NCBI GenBank assembly: GCA_030685235.1
Contig: MU839088.1
Span: 186,001-250,000, forward strand
Direction: 5' to 3'
Length of the DNA stretch: 64,000 nt
Source: Copromyces sp. CBS 386.78
Lineage: Eukaryota > Ascomycota > Sordariomycetes > Sordariales > Sordariaceae
Shown here: one piece after another, positions 23,764 through 36,696 of the stretch
Layout of the letters: each line of letters begins with the position of its first letter
How positions within the stretch are numbered: the first letter of the stretch is position 1
Notes under the pieces: model-generated
Seen by the model: only the letters and a program-made list of their open reading frames with translations
Database searches by the model: none
What the model was told of the DNA's origin: nothing
Made by a program: the position numbers and the translations under genes

Positions 23764-25560
23764 TAAATAATTAAGGATAAAATTGTCCAAAAGGTTTTAA
23801 AATTTTAAAATTATATTTATTCAATTAGTTAGACGATATATAATACCTAAATTTCTATAGAAACGGAATATAAAGCGTAAAGTTATTTAGGAATTAATAA
23901 TATTTATAGAAATTACTTACTTAAAAGATTATAAAACTTTCGAAAATTATTGTATTCTTCTTTAATCGTTAAACCCTAGTATTAAACGTATTAACGAAGA
24001 TTAAAAATAAAGAAATAAGAAGGCTATATTACTATTGGTTAAAACGACCCTTCGGGGCCTAATACCGAAATATTAACGCTTTAATTTCAAAGAAATAAAG
24101 AAATTAGCTGCTAAAAATTATTACTTTAATTACCGTAAAATAGGTTACTAATTACTAATTTATCCCGAGAAGGCTAAAATATCGAACTTCTCTTATTTAG
24201 AGGTAAAATTTAATACTATTGTAAACGAGATTTAAAGTCCCTAATTTGTTAAAGGAAAAGAGATTATTAAGAAAGAGGAATAAAGCGAAAATATTGCTAG
24301 GAATAGTTTAGAAAATGGGGATAATTTAAATTCGGAAAATTACAGCCCTAGGGAAAAGTTTCTACTTTAGGGGAAGTATTTATTAAAATTAATAATATTA
24401 ATAATATAAATAATTAGTATAGTAAAATATATTCCGAATTTTATTTAAAGGATTATTTAAGTAGTAGAAGATAATTTTTAATTAATTATTCTATAGTAAA
24501 TAATAAATTATTTATTTTAATTCGACGAACGTTAGTAAATATAAGAGTAAATAGCTATATTCTTATAAACGCCTTATTTATTAGTAAATTAAAAAAATAT
24601 TTTAAATTTAATTCGTATAATAATTTCAAATTAGGTTTAATAATACCTTATAAGAAGGCTAAATTAGACGAAATTAGTAAAGCTATATTAGGATACTTCT
24701 ATATCGGTAATATTTTATTCGAAAAATAATAGTTTCTAGTACTACCGAACTTTAATAAAAATATAATCTTAGGAAAAATATAATTAATTAAGAATAATAT
24801 TCTATTAAACTATAGAAAGAGTACTTTATTATTTCCTCTAAAACTAATATTGAAGCTAGTTATAGATATTAATATAAGTAAAAATATACTTTTAATAGAA
24901 AATCCCAACTTTTAAGAAAATATACGTAAAAAGGAAGAGGTAATAACGTAAAAAGATTTAAAAAGAGAAGTAAGAAGGAGAGCCGAATTAAAAAAGAAAT
25001 TATAATAAATATTAGTATAAATTTAAGAAGTAGAACTATACGAAAAGGAAAAAAGAAAAGAAGAATAAAAGGAGGAGAATATTAAAACTTAGGCTCTTAA
25101 TATATATAATAAACCTTTAGAAATTAGTTAATATATACCCCGCCGGTTGTTATTTTCGAATACGACTTAAAGGGCGTTAGCCCGTATAAAGTAGGAATTA
25201 TAAGTAAAAATAGAAGATTTAGGTATAATATTTAAGAAACGACCTCTAGTTAATATAGCGGAATTATACTCTTTCTACGACGAAAAAAGGCTCTACCGCC
25301 TTAAAAGGAATAGGGATAGGTAAAGAAAAAATTTATAGATTTAGCCGTAATAAACGGTATAATATTTAATTATTATATTAAATATTAAAAGGTAAAGGCC
25401 GAAGTAATAAGCCTATATAAAATCGAAGGTATAATCGAATTCCTACGCTTTAAAGCCTTAAGAAAAAATAAAGCCGACGTATAATAAATAGTATTGGAAA
25501 AGGTACTAAGAAATTATTATAGCCCGGAAGAATTCGAAGTTTTTAATAAAGCGGAATCCG

Positions 25561-25801
25561 TATTACGGGGTAACACCGTTGGGGGTGAGGTAGGATAAAC
25601 GTAGTTGTACGAGGAAGGAAAGAAGGAGAGGAGGGAGGAGTGCGGTCTGGATATAGGGCAGGTTATGCCGTGCCTAGATCTAGACCGAGGCCTACTGGTG
25701 CGTACGTACGATCCTATTGGCTAATGGCTAATAGACTTGATTAGCTATGCCTAATCGTATACGCAATACCTAGTAGTGCTATTATAGGTAATCCTATAAT
25801 A
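25561..25801 (-). repeat. 3' LTR of Gypsy B
   Basis: A 241-bp LTR whose plus-strand form starts TATTACGGGG and ends CCTATAATA. Its middle is a purine-rich island (about 25611-25650) that is less degraded than the element body. Confidence 0.9.
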
Positions 25802-25849
25802 CTACCTCCCTATAAAAGAAGTTTATAGAACTTTAAACGATTTATTTAG

Positions 25850-28800
25850 TATATATATATGAAATGATAGATTATCCCTTATTTTAATTCTTCGATCTGT
25901 AATTGAACGCTTATAATTTGCGATTAAGCGGTTGCGTTGTCGTTATTTCCCTACTAGTAGGTCCTAGCTTCTAGCTATACTTCTACGTTCTTTATTGAAG
26001 GCCGCTTTCCTTGCTAGATTTCTACTAATCTCTTAAATATTTTGTAGAAGAATTCGTTTATTTTTTTTAAATCTTCTTCGAATAGGGGTTCAAATTCCTA
26101 GTTTACTATTTTAATTATAGGTTCCCGTATATTGGTTATAGTTGTCCGTACTTTACAACTAGTTGTAATAGCTATTACGGCGGCGTTAATTTATTCCTTT
26201 AAATCGGTAATACGTTTAGAGCGTTTTGGGGGCAGGGTTAGGGATAACGCCGTATAGTATATTTAGGGTATAGGCGACGTTGTATAGCGTATTTAGGGTG
26301 TTGGGGCTTTACGTTTTAGGGTTGGGGTCCGCTTTTGAAGTATAGCCTTAATTTTTGGCCAATTTTAAACTGTTGGTAGGATAGGGGTATTTAAGTAATT
26401 GCGGTAAAATATAATAATAGAATTCTTTATTCCTTTAATATTATTAAGGGGTTTGTCGGTAGGGTTATAATATTTTTACTTTATAGTATAGAACTAATAA
26501 TAGTTACTTCTTCGTTGGAAATAATTTAAAAATTTATTAAATTCTTATTCTGCTACTTCTTCGTAATTATTTATTTTAATTATAATTTTACTTTCGTTAA
26601 TTTGTACGTCGCTTTATAGTTTGGCTTAATTAAGGAGGCCTTTATAATAAAATTTTACTATAGAGACGTAGAATATTAGCGAATACTTTATATTAACAGG
26701 TAAAATTAATTTAATATTATAAAATTGCGTTTAATTTATTTTAAAAGGGCTTTCTTATTGTAGGGATAATTTATTGTATAGTTTGCCGTTATTGAAATTA
26801 GTTGTATTAAATAAAACGAAATTCTTAATATGGTATTTCGGTACGTTAGACTGATTTTCGTTAGCGTTGGCCTCGTATCGGTCTTATACTTTTTTTATAG
26901 AAGTATATATATAGTTCTAAATAGCTTCGAAACGAGTAAATAGTTTACTAGCTTTTATATATTCCTTTTACTATATTAGCGAGAAACTTTTTGATAGTAT
27001 AATAATTACGGGTTTAATGTTTATACGGGGGTAGAAACTGTAGTTTATAAAAAAGGGGGTTACGCCCGTAATTAATAATATTATATTATTTTTTACAAAT
27101 TCTGTTAATAATAATTATTGTGCTTAGTCCGTTTATACTTAATTAACGAAGATACGTAAATATTATTCTATTTCTACGTTAATACGCTCCGTTTAGGCGT
27201 TAGTCTATAGGTGGAAAATGGAGCTTAATAATTTTTTAATAGTTAAACGTTTATAGATTGTAGATTAGAATAAGGATATAAATTAGGTGCCGCGGTCGGA
27301 AACGACGGTATTGGGTAGATTGTAAAGAGTATAAATGTAGTTAATAAAGTAGTCCGCTAATTCTTCTACTTCTATAGTAACGGTCGGGATATAGTAATAT
27401 ATTTTTATTAAACGATTTATAATGATAGTAATATATTTAAATTTTTAGCCTAAATAAAGGCTTTCTGGTAAAGGGGAAACGTAATCGATTGATATATTAA
27501 TTTATAGTATGTAAACTGTTAGTATAGGCTTAAAGTAGCTTGCTTTAGTTCGTTGTAATGCTTTCGTTTTAGAATATATTAGGTAACTTTTATAATAGGC
27601 TTTAACGGCTTCTATTATACTTAATTAATATTAATATTTGTTTATTTATATTTATATTTTATTTTTATTTAGATAGCCGGCTATTAGTAATGAGTAAGCG
27701 TAGTAAATTAGTAGTAAATAAGTAGTGGTATTATTAGGGTTGATAAATACCCTCCTTTTATAGTAGGTTTTACCTCCTGCTGTAGAATATTCGGCGAAAG
27801 CGATTTTAAGCTTCTTTTTAATATAGGGGCGCTATTTAATACGATTTAAGTTTATTAAGTAATTAACAGCTTCCTATATTAAGGTTAATTAATTATAATT
27901 CTCGTTAATAATATTGTCGGTTAATTTGTCCGGTTCTTCTAAAGTATTTAGGGAAAAAAGGAATATTTTTTTATCGAAATCGAAGTCGTCGCTAATTGTT
28001 ATAGCCGATAGGGAGAGGTAACCCTCTTTAAAGCGGGTAGGGTCGATAAATTTATAATTTCTTACCTTTAGGCGATAATCGTTTATATTTAGAAGTATAT
28101 CTTCTAACTTCCTACTTAGCGTATTGGGGTAGAGATTTCGTAATTCCGGTATATAAAGGATTGAAAAATTAAATTGTAATAAAAATTATAATTATTGTAT
28201 ATAGCGGAGTATAAATTATTTATTTATTATAAAGGTCTTTAAATTCTTATAATCTATAATAATATCGAAAGGTTATTAAGCGCTTTCTAATTCTAGGCGT
28301 TATTCTTCTAGGGCTTTAATAATAGTAAGGAATTCTTTATTGTAAATATTATAATTGTATTCTACTATTAAATATTGTATTAAAAAGTACGCGATTAGGT
28401 AGAATTCGCTATTATCCCTATATTAGGAAAGGGTGCTTCTAGAAACTTAATTCGAAGTATCGGTCTCTACGACCGTTTTTCTAAATTAGTTGTAGATACG
28501 TAAGGTTAGTCTGTTAGTAAATATAGCCTTTAAGGTATTGAAAGCGGATTATTATATTATAATTTATATTTATTCTACGTCCTTTTTTGTAAAATTGTAT
28601 AATAGTACTGCTATTATCGAAAAACCTTTAATAAAACGACGATAGAAGTTGGCAAACCCTAGGAAGTTTTGTAAGAGTTTTTTTAATATAAGGGGTTGCT
28701 AGTTTATAATAGTTTTAATTTTTGTTAAGTCTATTTTAATACCGCCTAATATAATAATAAATTTAAAATATTTAATTTTCTTAGTATAAAATTCGTATTT

Positions 28801-31800
28801 ATCGATATTAATTTATAAGCTAGTTTTCTTTAGGTGGGTAAGAATATTATTTATATACTTTTAATATTCTTCTTCGTTGTTTAAAAAAATGAAGATATTA
28901 TTTAGGTAAGCGGTTGTATAGATATTTAGGATATTATATAAAATATTGTTGATGTAATTTTAGAATGCGCTAAGTATTCCCTATAGGTCGAATGGATAAA
29001 TAAGTAATTTAAATAGGTTAAAGCGGGTAATAAACGCTATTAATTATTTATATCCTTTTGCGATGCGAATACGGTTGAAAGCGGCGATAATATTTAGTTT
29101 GGTAAAGATTTTCGCTTTATAAATAGCGTTAAGGGTTTTTTTAATTAAGGGTAGTGGGTAGCGGCTTTTAAAAGTGATATTATTAATTCCCTTATAATTT
29201 ATATAGATCTTAATATTTTTATTTAGTTTTTATATTAGTAGAATTTAGGAAGTGGCCTTTAATTACGAAGGATAGATAAACCCGTTGCGGAAGTTTTTAT
29301 TAATTTATTTTTTAATTATATTTAGTTCGTTGGGGTTAAATACTTTTAATTTTATATAAAGTGTTTATTTTCCCGGGCGGAATTCGATTTTAAAATTGTA
29401 AGAGTGGTAGGGGGGTAAAACTATAATATTACGAAGTTTGAAAATATTGAAATAGTTTTAATATTGTTTAAAAAGTTTCTTTTTAATTTGGGCGTCGGTC
29501 TTAGGCGGTTTATTAGTTTTTTTGTAAAATTTAGCTATATTTTCCTTTATAATATTGGCGGCGAATTTGATAGCTTTGTATCGTTTGAAGTCTTTGTTTG
29601 CATTGTTGTTAAAGTAGATGTATTTAGCGATTTTTACTACCCGGATAGTTATTTTAGAGTTTTTATTAGCGTAGGCGTTAATTTATAGGTAGTAATGTTT
29701 GCTTAGTAATTTTTTATATTTAGTGCTGTTATTATTTTAGATTTCTTATTCTATTTTTAGGGTAAGGTTCGTTAATTTATTAGGTATATTATTGTATTTA
29801 ATTCTTATCCTTACTTTTCTATTAACGATGCTTTTATTGTTTCTATATTTTTTAGGCTTTGGGGCGTTCCCTTCTGCCTTTTTAACCCGGGCTTCCTCTT
29901 CTGCTTTAGCTTCTTTTAAAATTTTATATAGTTCTGAATACGAAGTATAGAATATTCGTAAATTATATTTTTCGTATAGTTAATTGAAGTTGGTGGCTAT
30001 TATATCCTTAATGTCCGCGGGATTAACTGGTTCGTTTAAGAAGTATATTTTGCGTATTATAATGTAGTAGTAGGGGTCGGATTTTTGTTAGCTAATTATA
30101 GTACGGTAAATAGTAAGTTTAATCCGCTTAGGAATTTTAGTAATAGTATTCGTAATTAGAGCGGGATTTAGGGTAGTATTATTTTTAATGGTAGCGGGAG
30201 CGGGGTTTACGATTGGGGTATTATAGCCGATTATTTCGGTTATATTTTGTATACTTTTATAATAATGCGTATAAATATATTTCTAAACCTTAAGTATATA
30301 TTATAAAGAGGGTGGAAGGTTAATGGGAAGGTAGCGGTCTACGTAATAATTAGTAAAGGTAATAGTACTATTTAGCTATAATATTATAGGGTTATAAAAT
30401 TTAAATTATAATATATTTAAAATAATGGAATAGTTGTCGATTAAATTATAAGTTAATATAGTAATTGTTTTTATATAGTAACCGATTCGTAATTAGATTT
30501 CGTAATAATAAATAATAAAGTCCTTAAATATATTGTTTATTAAATATAAAACTTTTAGTTTAAGGAGTTTTAATAGCGGGATAGTATAGCGGGTAATAAA
30601 ATTGCGATCGATAAAAGCGAGAGCGGAATATCTGCTATTAATTAAAGTAGTATACTTATTTTATTAATTATACGGTCCGTAGATAATTTAAGTAGAAAGG
30701 AAGATAGAATTATTATTATAGTTATTTAAATTTAAATTCTTGAATTAAATTACTTCTAAGTCTACTAGATTATTTACTTCCTTTTTTATTATTATTATGG
30801 ACGAAGGCTTTTCTAAGCGACTTAGTAGAGAAGCGGCGTATTTCCTACGCTGTATTCTATAGGTTAGGCAGGAGTTGGAGTAAGAGGTATAGTAGGAGTA
30901 GCGGGTTTACCGGTAGCGATAGCGTTAATACGAGCGCTATTATTATTATTATTACTATAGCCGGTCTAGTTTATAGCGGGTCTACTACGGTTATTATTAT
31001 TGTCGCTTTTATTACGACAATTATAGTGGTTATATTCCTTTTATTCCTTAGGGATGCCGGTATTAATGTTATTATAATACTTATAGGCGTAATAATTAGG
31101 GTTAATATAGCGTTTATAAAAATTATTCTATATATAGTAATTGAAGATTACTTTATTAATTATACGAAATAATTGAATATTAAAGGCGTTTATAGTATTA
31201 AGATTTATAGTAGTACTATTTTAATTAACAGTATATTTGGGGGCGGTAGTACTACTACCGTTATTAGTTCTTCTATTACCGTTCTTAAAGTAGATATTAA
31301 TTTTATTATATTAATTGTATTTTTTTAAATTGGTAGTAAATTTGCGATAGAAGGTAAATTATTTATTAAAATCGTTGTAGGCTAGGGTATTTTATTAGTA
31401 GGCGATAATATTGCGGATTTTGTTTGTAATTTTTATTTTTAAGTAATAAGTCTTTATAATATTATTAAAATTGTATTTATTAATAATAATAATAAATTTA
31501 TCTTCGAAATCGAATTATTTTATACCTTTAATTATTTTTAATAATTCGAAATTGCGACGTACTTCGAGGGTAAAATTTATATAGTTATATTTAGTGCCGA
31601 AATAGGTAAGGAGGGTTTCCGTATTCTCCTACTTCTATTTAATTAGGTTTTTTTCTTTAATAATAGGTATTATATATAGTAATAGAGTTTTAAAGGTATT
31701 ACTTCTAAAGTATAAGAAAATTTACGTAAATTTATAACGCTTATTCTAATTGAATTATTAAGCGTTTTAGAATTAATATAGTTAGATTTTATTACGCTAA

Positions 31801-32600
31801 TCTTAAAAAGCTTCGGTACGTTTAATAGTAGAAGTATCCTTACTGGTATAAATGGCGGAATCTTTACTCGTATAGGTCTTCGGGGTAGTTATAATAATTT
31901 TATCGTTAGAATTAGGGGCGGAAATAGAGGCGGGCAGAATAATTTTATTACGAACAGCTTTTTTAAAGGCTTTAATTTAAGTTTTAATAATCTTTTTAAA
32001 TTTAGTATTAGCTTTATTAAAAGTAGTAAAATTGTATTTTAATTGGAGAACTTTTTATTAAAGGGTAGTAATAATATTATTTTAAATTGCGATCTACTAG
32101 TAGGCAACTTTTAAAGAATTTTAAACGGCACTAGCGAACGTAGTAGTTTAAACGAAGTCTATGTAGATTAATTATATAAGAATAATGATAATATAAGGGA
32201 AAGTAGTATATTGGGCGAGTTTAGGAGTGGTATTAAAAATCTCTTCCGCGATTAAATTACTTTAACGCTAAAAAGCGGCGCCGTTGAAGGATTCGGTAAT
32301 ATTTTTAAAAAGTTATTTGTATTTAAAACTAACGATAGCGTTAATTGCGGAAATAGCGACGTCGAAGTTAATAATGGGGGCCGACATTTATAGTAATTAA
32401 TTTAATTAATATATTTATTTACTATTTTATAGCGTAAACGGAATTTGTTGGCTACTTTATAACTAGTCGTAATACGACGAAAAAGAAGTATAATCGCGGT
32501 ACGATAAAAGAGAAGTATAATCGCCGTACGACGGATTTTAATTTTAATTGTAGGCTCGTTGGAAATATTTATAATGGCGGTAATAAATTTATTTTAAAGT
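25850..32600 (-). pseudogene. Gypsy B gag-pol remnant
   Basis: Decayed coding region on the minus strand. The reverse transcriptase active site is still recognisable near 28,912-28,880 as AYLNNIFIFLN, where two Asp codons have become Asn by G-to-A change. The integrase core shows VSDRGT followed by FIS near 27,305-27,265 and a later TERINVEI block. Gag should lie toward 32,600 but has no readable signature. Stops are frequent in every frame. Confidence 0.75.
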
Positions 32601-32635
32601 ATACGTACGTAGCGTAATAGAAAGGTATAATTAAT

Positions 32636-32876
32636 TATTACAGGGTAATACTGTTGGGGGTGAGGTAGGATAAACGTAGTTATACGAGGAAGGAAAGAAG
32701 GAGAGGAGGGAGGAGTATAGTCTGGATATAGGGTAGGCTGTGCCGTGCTTAGATTTAGACCGAGGCCTACTAGTGCGTGCGTGCGATCCTATTGGCCAAT
32801 GGCCAATGGACTTAACTAGTTATGCCTAGTCGTGCACGTAGTACCTAGTGGTGCTATCACAGGTAATCCTATAATA
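32636..32876 (-). repeat. 5' LTR of Gypsy B
   Basis: A 241-bp LTR, same length as its partner. The visible differences are C/T and G/A only. It is followed by the ATCCG target duplication. Confidence 0.9.
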
Positions 32877-32881
32877 ATCCG

Positions 32882-35800
32882 ATACCTTATTAAATTACCG
32901 ACCGGGTGTCGACTATAATATTATTTTATAAAAAGGCTACCGACCGGAGGAATTCGGTATTAATCCTCTATATTGTATAATATTAACCGAATTAAAGAAG
33001 TACCGGAAATATATTATTGAAAATCTATAAAAAGGATTTATCGAAGCGAATTTAGCGCTATAAGTAGCGCCTATCCTATTCGTCTAAAAACCGAATAAAA
33101 GGGGTTTAAAGTTCTATATAAATTATTATAAATTTAATGCTATTTTTTAGAAGGACCGATATTTATTCTCCCTTATCGACGAAATATTAATAAAAATTAA
33201 TTAAGCTAAAATCTTTACTAAAATCGATATACGTTAAGTTTTCTATAAGATAAAAATAACCGACGGTTAAAAAAATTTAATAATTTTTAAAACGAATTTT
33301 AGAATATATTATTATAAAGTCCTTCCTTTTAATTTATATAATAGACTATCTTCCTTTTAACGATTTATTAATAACGAATTAATAGGATATTAAAATTTTT
33401 ATAACGCTTATATCGATAATATTTTTATCTTTTCTAATACGTTAGAAAAGTATAAACTATATATTAAGAAGGTCTTATAATAACTACGAAAAGTAGGGTT
33501 ATAAGCCGATATTAAGAAATATAAATTTTATATTATAAAAACGAAGTTCCTAAAATTTATTATTAATATAGAAGGTATTACCGTTAACCTTAAAAAGATA
33601 ATAGCGGTAAAGGATTAATTTAAATTAACGAATTTGAAAGGGGTATAAGCCTTCTTAGGTTTCTATAACTTCTATTAGAAATTTATTAGGGAATTTGGGC
33701 GTTTAGCCCGACCGTTAAACGGATTAATCCAGAAGAATAAAATTTTCGAATAGAATAAAAAATACTAAAACGCTTTCAAAAATTTAAAAAGGGCTTTATT
33801 AATAATTCCCGTACTTATATACTATTAGTTTAGACGGAAAACCCGATTCGAAATAGATTCTTCGGACGGGGTATATATTAGAATATTTTTTTAAAAGCTA
33901 GAGGACGGCTATTAATACCCGGCCGCGTTCTATTTAAAAACTATAGTACCGGCGGAGTTTAATTACCCTATATACGATAAAGAGCTATTAGTAGTCGTAA
34001 AAAGGATTAAAATATAAAGATTAAAATTTAAAGGGACGTAAACGTTTGAAATTATTACCGATTATTAAGCTTTAGAATATTTTGCGACGAAAAAGCTTTT
34101 TAATTCGAAATAGGTAATTTAAATAGAATTTTTATCCGAATATAACTTTAAAATAATTTATCGACCTGGGAAAGATAATATAGTAGCGGATATACTATTA
34201 AGAAAAATAGAAACTTTAAAAATAATATTATAAAAGAAGGACGATTAAAGAATATTAAGGCTATTAAAATTAATATTAAATAGATATTTCTAATACGTAG
34301 GCGATAAAGTAGAAACTTCGTAAGCCGAATTAAATATAATCTTCGTAACCGAAATTTAAGGAGACGACGAAATCAAATATGAAATACTTAAGTAACTTAT
34401 TTTATTTACGGACAAATTATTAAAAGTAAACCACTAAGAAGAATTTTTATTAGTATATAAAGCTAAGGTAGAAGAGGGAAATAAATGTTTAACTTTAAAA
34501 GAAGAATTATTTTTATACGATAGGAAACTAGTTATACCCGATAAAGAAAATTTGAAAATAAAAATTATTAAAGCGAATTATAAAATTATTCTAACGGTAT
34601 ACTTAAAGCGGAATAAAATAAGACGATTATTAATAAAGTAATATTAGTAGCCGGGTATAATAAAAAACGTAGATTGCTATATTAGTAACTATTAAATATG
34701 CCGAGCAACGAAAGTCCTTCGCAATAAAATACTTAGATTACTTTAATTTCAATTTATTAATAAAGATAGTAGAATATAGTAATCTCTAGTAATCGACTTT
34801 AAATTAATACCGAAGGAAAGGATATATAAATATAATAACTTCCTAATAATAGTAGATAAAATATTGAAAATATTATAATATAACCCTTACTTTAATATAA
34901 TAATAGTAAAGGAAATAACAATATTCTACTACGAAAGTTTATACCGAATATACGGACTACTAAAAAATATTACGAATGATTGCAGTCCCTAATTTATTTT
35001 AAAATTTACGAAAGAATTAGCCGCTATTCTAAATATCGAATAGAAATTAAGTTTAATAAAATATTCGTAAATAATCGGGTAGGCGGAAATTATAAATTAA
35101 TATATTAATTAACAGTTAAAATTATTTATAAATTACAAATAAAATAATTAATTATCGGCTATTTTAATATTAAATATAATTTAAGTAATATTATTATATA
35201 ATAGTTTCGACGGTTTTAATCCTTATAAAGTACTATTCGGTTTCCTAATAAACCTCCCCTTCGATTAGGACTAAAAATTAATAGAAATTAAGCCGGGACT
35301 ATAACGGTTAAAAGTATAGAAATTATTTAAAATTTTAAAGGAATATTATAATTAAGCTTGCAAAGTAATAATAAAAGTATAAATATAATAAGCGAAATAA
35401 GTTAACCGGTATAAGTGGACGTTAAATTTTAGGGTAAGAGATAAAATATTTATTATTAAGAAAAGATAATTTACCGATAGACTTAGCGATAAATTAAATT
35501 ATTTATTAACTAAAATTCTGTATAAAATTATAAGTATAAAGGGTATATCGTACCAATTCGACTTATTAGACGGATAGAAAGGTAGTAAAGTATATTATAT
35601 AAACCGTTTCTGTAAGGACCCAGGCAACCCCCTACTAAATTAAGTAAATAAAAACCCGGTTAGGATTATAATTAAGGATAGTAACGAAGAAGTAGAAAAG
35701 TAAGAAATAGAAGAGGTATTAACGAATAAGATTACGAATAAAACGTTATAATATTAAGTAATTTAAAAAGGATAGGATCCCGACCTAACGTAGTATTTAG

Positions 35801-36000
35801 CGGAGTATTTTAAAAATGTATTAAAAAAATTAAATATATTCTATTAAGAAAACTTAAAAAAATTAAAGTTATTACGAAAATTAGGTATTTAATTAAAGGC
35901 ATTACAAAATAGAAAGACTACGAAGAAATACGTTAATAATAACTGACTTAAAGAAACTATTATAAAAATAAAAATAAAGAAGGCTCGAAAGAAATAATTA
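32882..36000 (+). pseudogene. Gypsy A reverse transcriptase-RNase H-integrase remnant
   Basis: The 3' half of Gypsy A pol, on the plus strand. Reverse transcriptase motifs are seen: FTKIDIR near 33,220 and the active site AYIDNIFIFSN at 33,406-33,438, in which the second Asp is now Asn. RNase H begins near 33,847 with FEIDSSDGVYIRIFF and is followed by a recognisable linker (YRPGKDNIVADILLRK). A zinc-binding segment (DCYISNY-ICRATKV) near 34,670-34,720 starts integrase. In-frame stops occur throughout. Order RT-RNaseH-IN identifies Gypsy rather than Copia. Confidence 0.85.
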
Positions 36001-36120
36001 TATAATAGGGTTAATAAAATCGGTTAATAATTATACTATTACTAATTATAATTTTAATTATATAATATAGTAGCGTAGTATACTAGTTTACAAAGTTGTA
36101 TAATAATGTATTAGAATTTA

Positions 36121-36181
36121 AAAATATTTATCCTCTATTAAGGAGGCGGTCGGTTCGAATCTAATTAGGGGAATTTTTTTT
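36121..36181 (+). other. tRNA-like B-box segment with T-run in Gypsy A 3' region
   Basis: GGTTCGAATC at 36152-36161 matches a Pol III B box and sits between GTCGG and CTAATTAGGGG, ending in a run of T. A possible A box, TAGCGTAGTATACTAG, lies about 75 bp upstream. No good cloverleaf forms, perhaps because of RIP. It could be a decayed tRNA or SINE fragment. Confidence 0.3.
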
Positions 36182-36412
36182 TTTAGCACATTTTATACCG
36201 CAATAACTAAATTAAACCTTTTAATCGCAATACTTAGCGTAGAATTTTTTTTTTTTATCGCGTATAGTACTTTTATTACAATATAACAAATTGGACCAAC
36301 CGTCGCAATAGATTCATATATCATTTAAACCTTTTATATAGCTGGCAATTACCTTCCATTTTATATTAACTTTTAATTATTCTTTTCAGCTTTGGGGCTG
36401 AGCCTTTCTTCC

Positions 36413-36425
36413 GAGGGGGGGGTAA
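36413..36425 (+). other. Polypurine tract of Gypsy A
   Basis: GAGGGGGGGG followed by TAA directly abuts the 3' LTR, the expected plus-strand primer site for reverse transcription. Confidence 0.7.
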
Positions 36426-36691
36426 TATTATAGTATAGCTAGATAGGTTACCGGAGGACCGGCCGCAAGGTCAATTGCAAGATTGTAATACATTGGATAG
36501 AAGGTGTACGACCTTATCTTATTTAAAGCTTCCAGATCGGGAAGGCGGCAACGAGTGGCAGAACCGACTTATATGTCCGGATTTACGATGCCATCGTTTA
36601 ATAGCTTCCCTTTCTTCTTTACACTTAATATTACTTTGATTTGTGACTTCTAGTCTTATTGTCGTATCACTCGTAGGATTACGCTTTCACA
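36426..36691 (+). repeat. 3' LTR of Gypsy A
   Basis: A 266-bp LTR beginning TATTATAG and ending TTTCACA, preceded by a G-rich polypurine tract and followed by the TTCGC duplication. It is aligned without gaps to 20061-20326. Confidence 0.9.
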
Positions 36692-36696
36692 TTCGC

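Larger units (their letters stand above)
20327..25560 (+). pseudogene. Gypsy A gag/protease remnant
   Basis: The 5' half of Gypsy A, broken by a GC-rich insert and a MITE. No intact frame remains. A protease-like segment near 24,520-24,700 reads roughly ALVNIRVNSYILINALFISK, resembling the region around the catalytic Asp of retroviral-type proteases, where RIP would change Asp to Asn. The gag limits cannot be set. The assignment rests on position and this faint motif. Confidence 0.55.
25561..32876 (-). mobile_element. Gypsy-type LTR retrotransposon B (antisense, nested)
   Basis: A 7,316-bp element inserted into Gypsy A between protease and reverse transcriptase. Two 241-bp LTRs and an ATCCG duplication (25556-25560, 32877-32881) define it. 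Coding is on the minus strand, opposite to its host. Going down from the 5' LTR at the high-coordinate end come gag, reverse transcriptase (near 28,650-29,350), RNase H, integrase (near 27,000-27,800) and a polypurine tract AGGGAGGTAG next to the 3' LTR. All frames are broken by RIP-type stops. Confidence 0.9.
20061..36691 (+). mobile_element. Gypsy-type LTR retrotransposon A (RIP-mutated, interrupted)
   Basis: The element is bounded by two 266-bp LTRs and a TTCGC target duplication. Subtracting three nested inserts and their duplications leaves about 8.0 kb, a normal Gypsy length. The coding strand is plus, with order gag/protease, reverse transcriptase, RNase H, integrase, polypurine tract. 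All frames are full of stop codons and the body is extremely AT-rich, as expected after RIP. The antisense Gypsy B insertion separates the protease-side half from the reverse transcriptase. Confidence 0.9.

Noticed and set aside
29464..29688. Plus-strand open frame inside Gypsy B
   Set aside because: An AT-rich chance frame, antisense to the decayed pol region.
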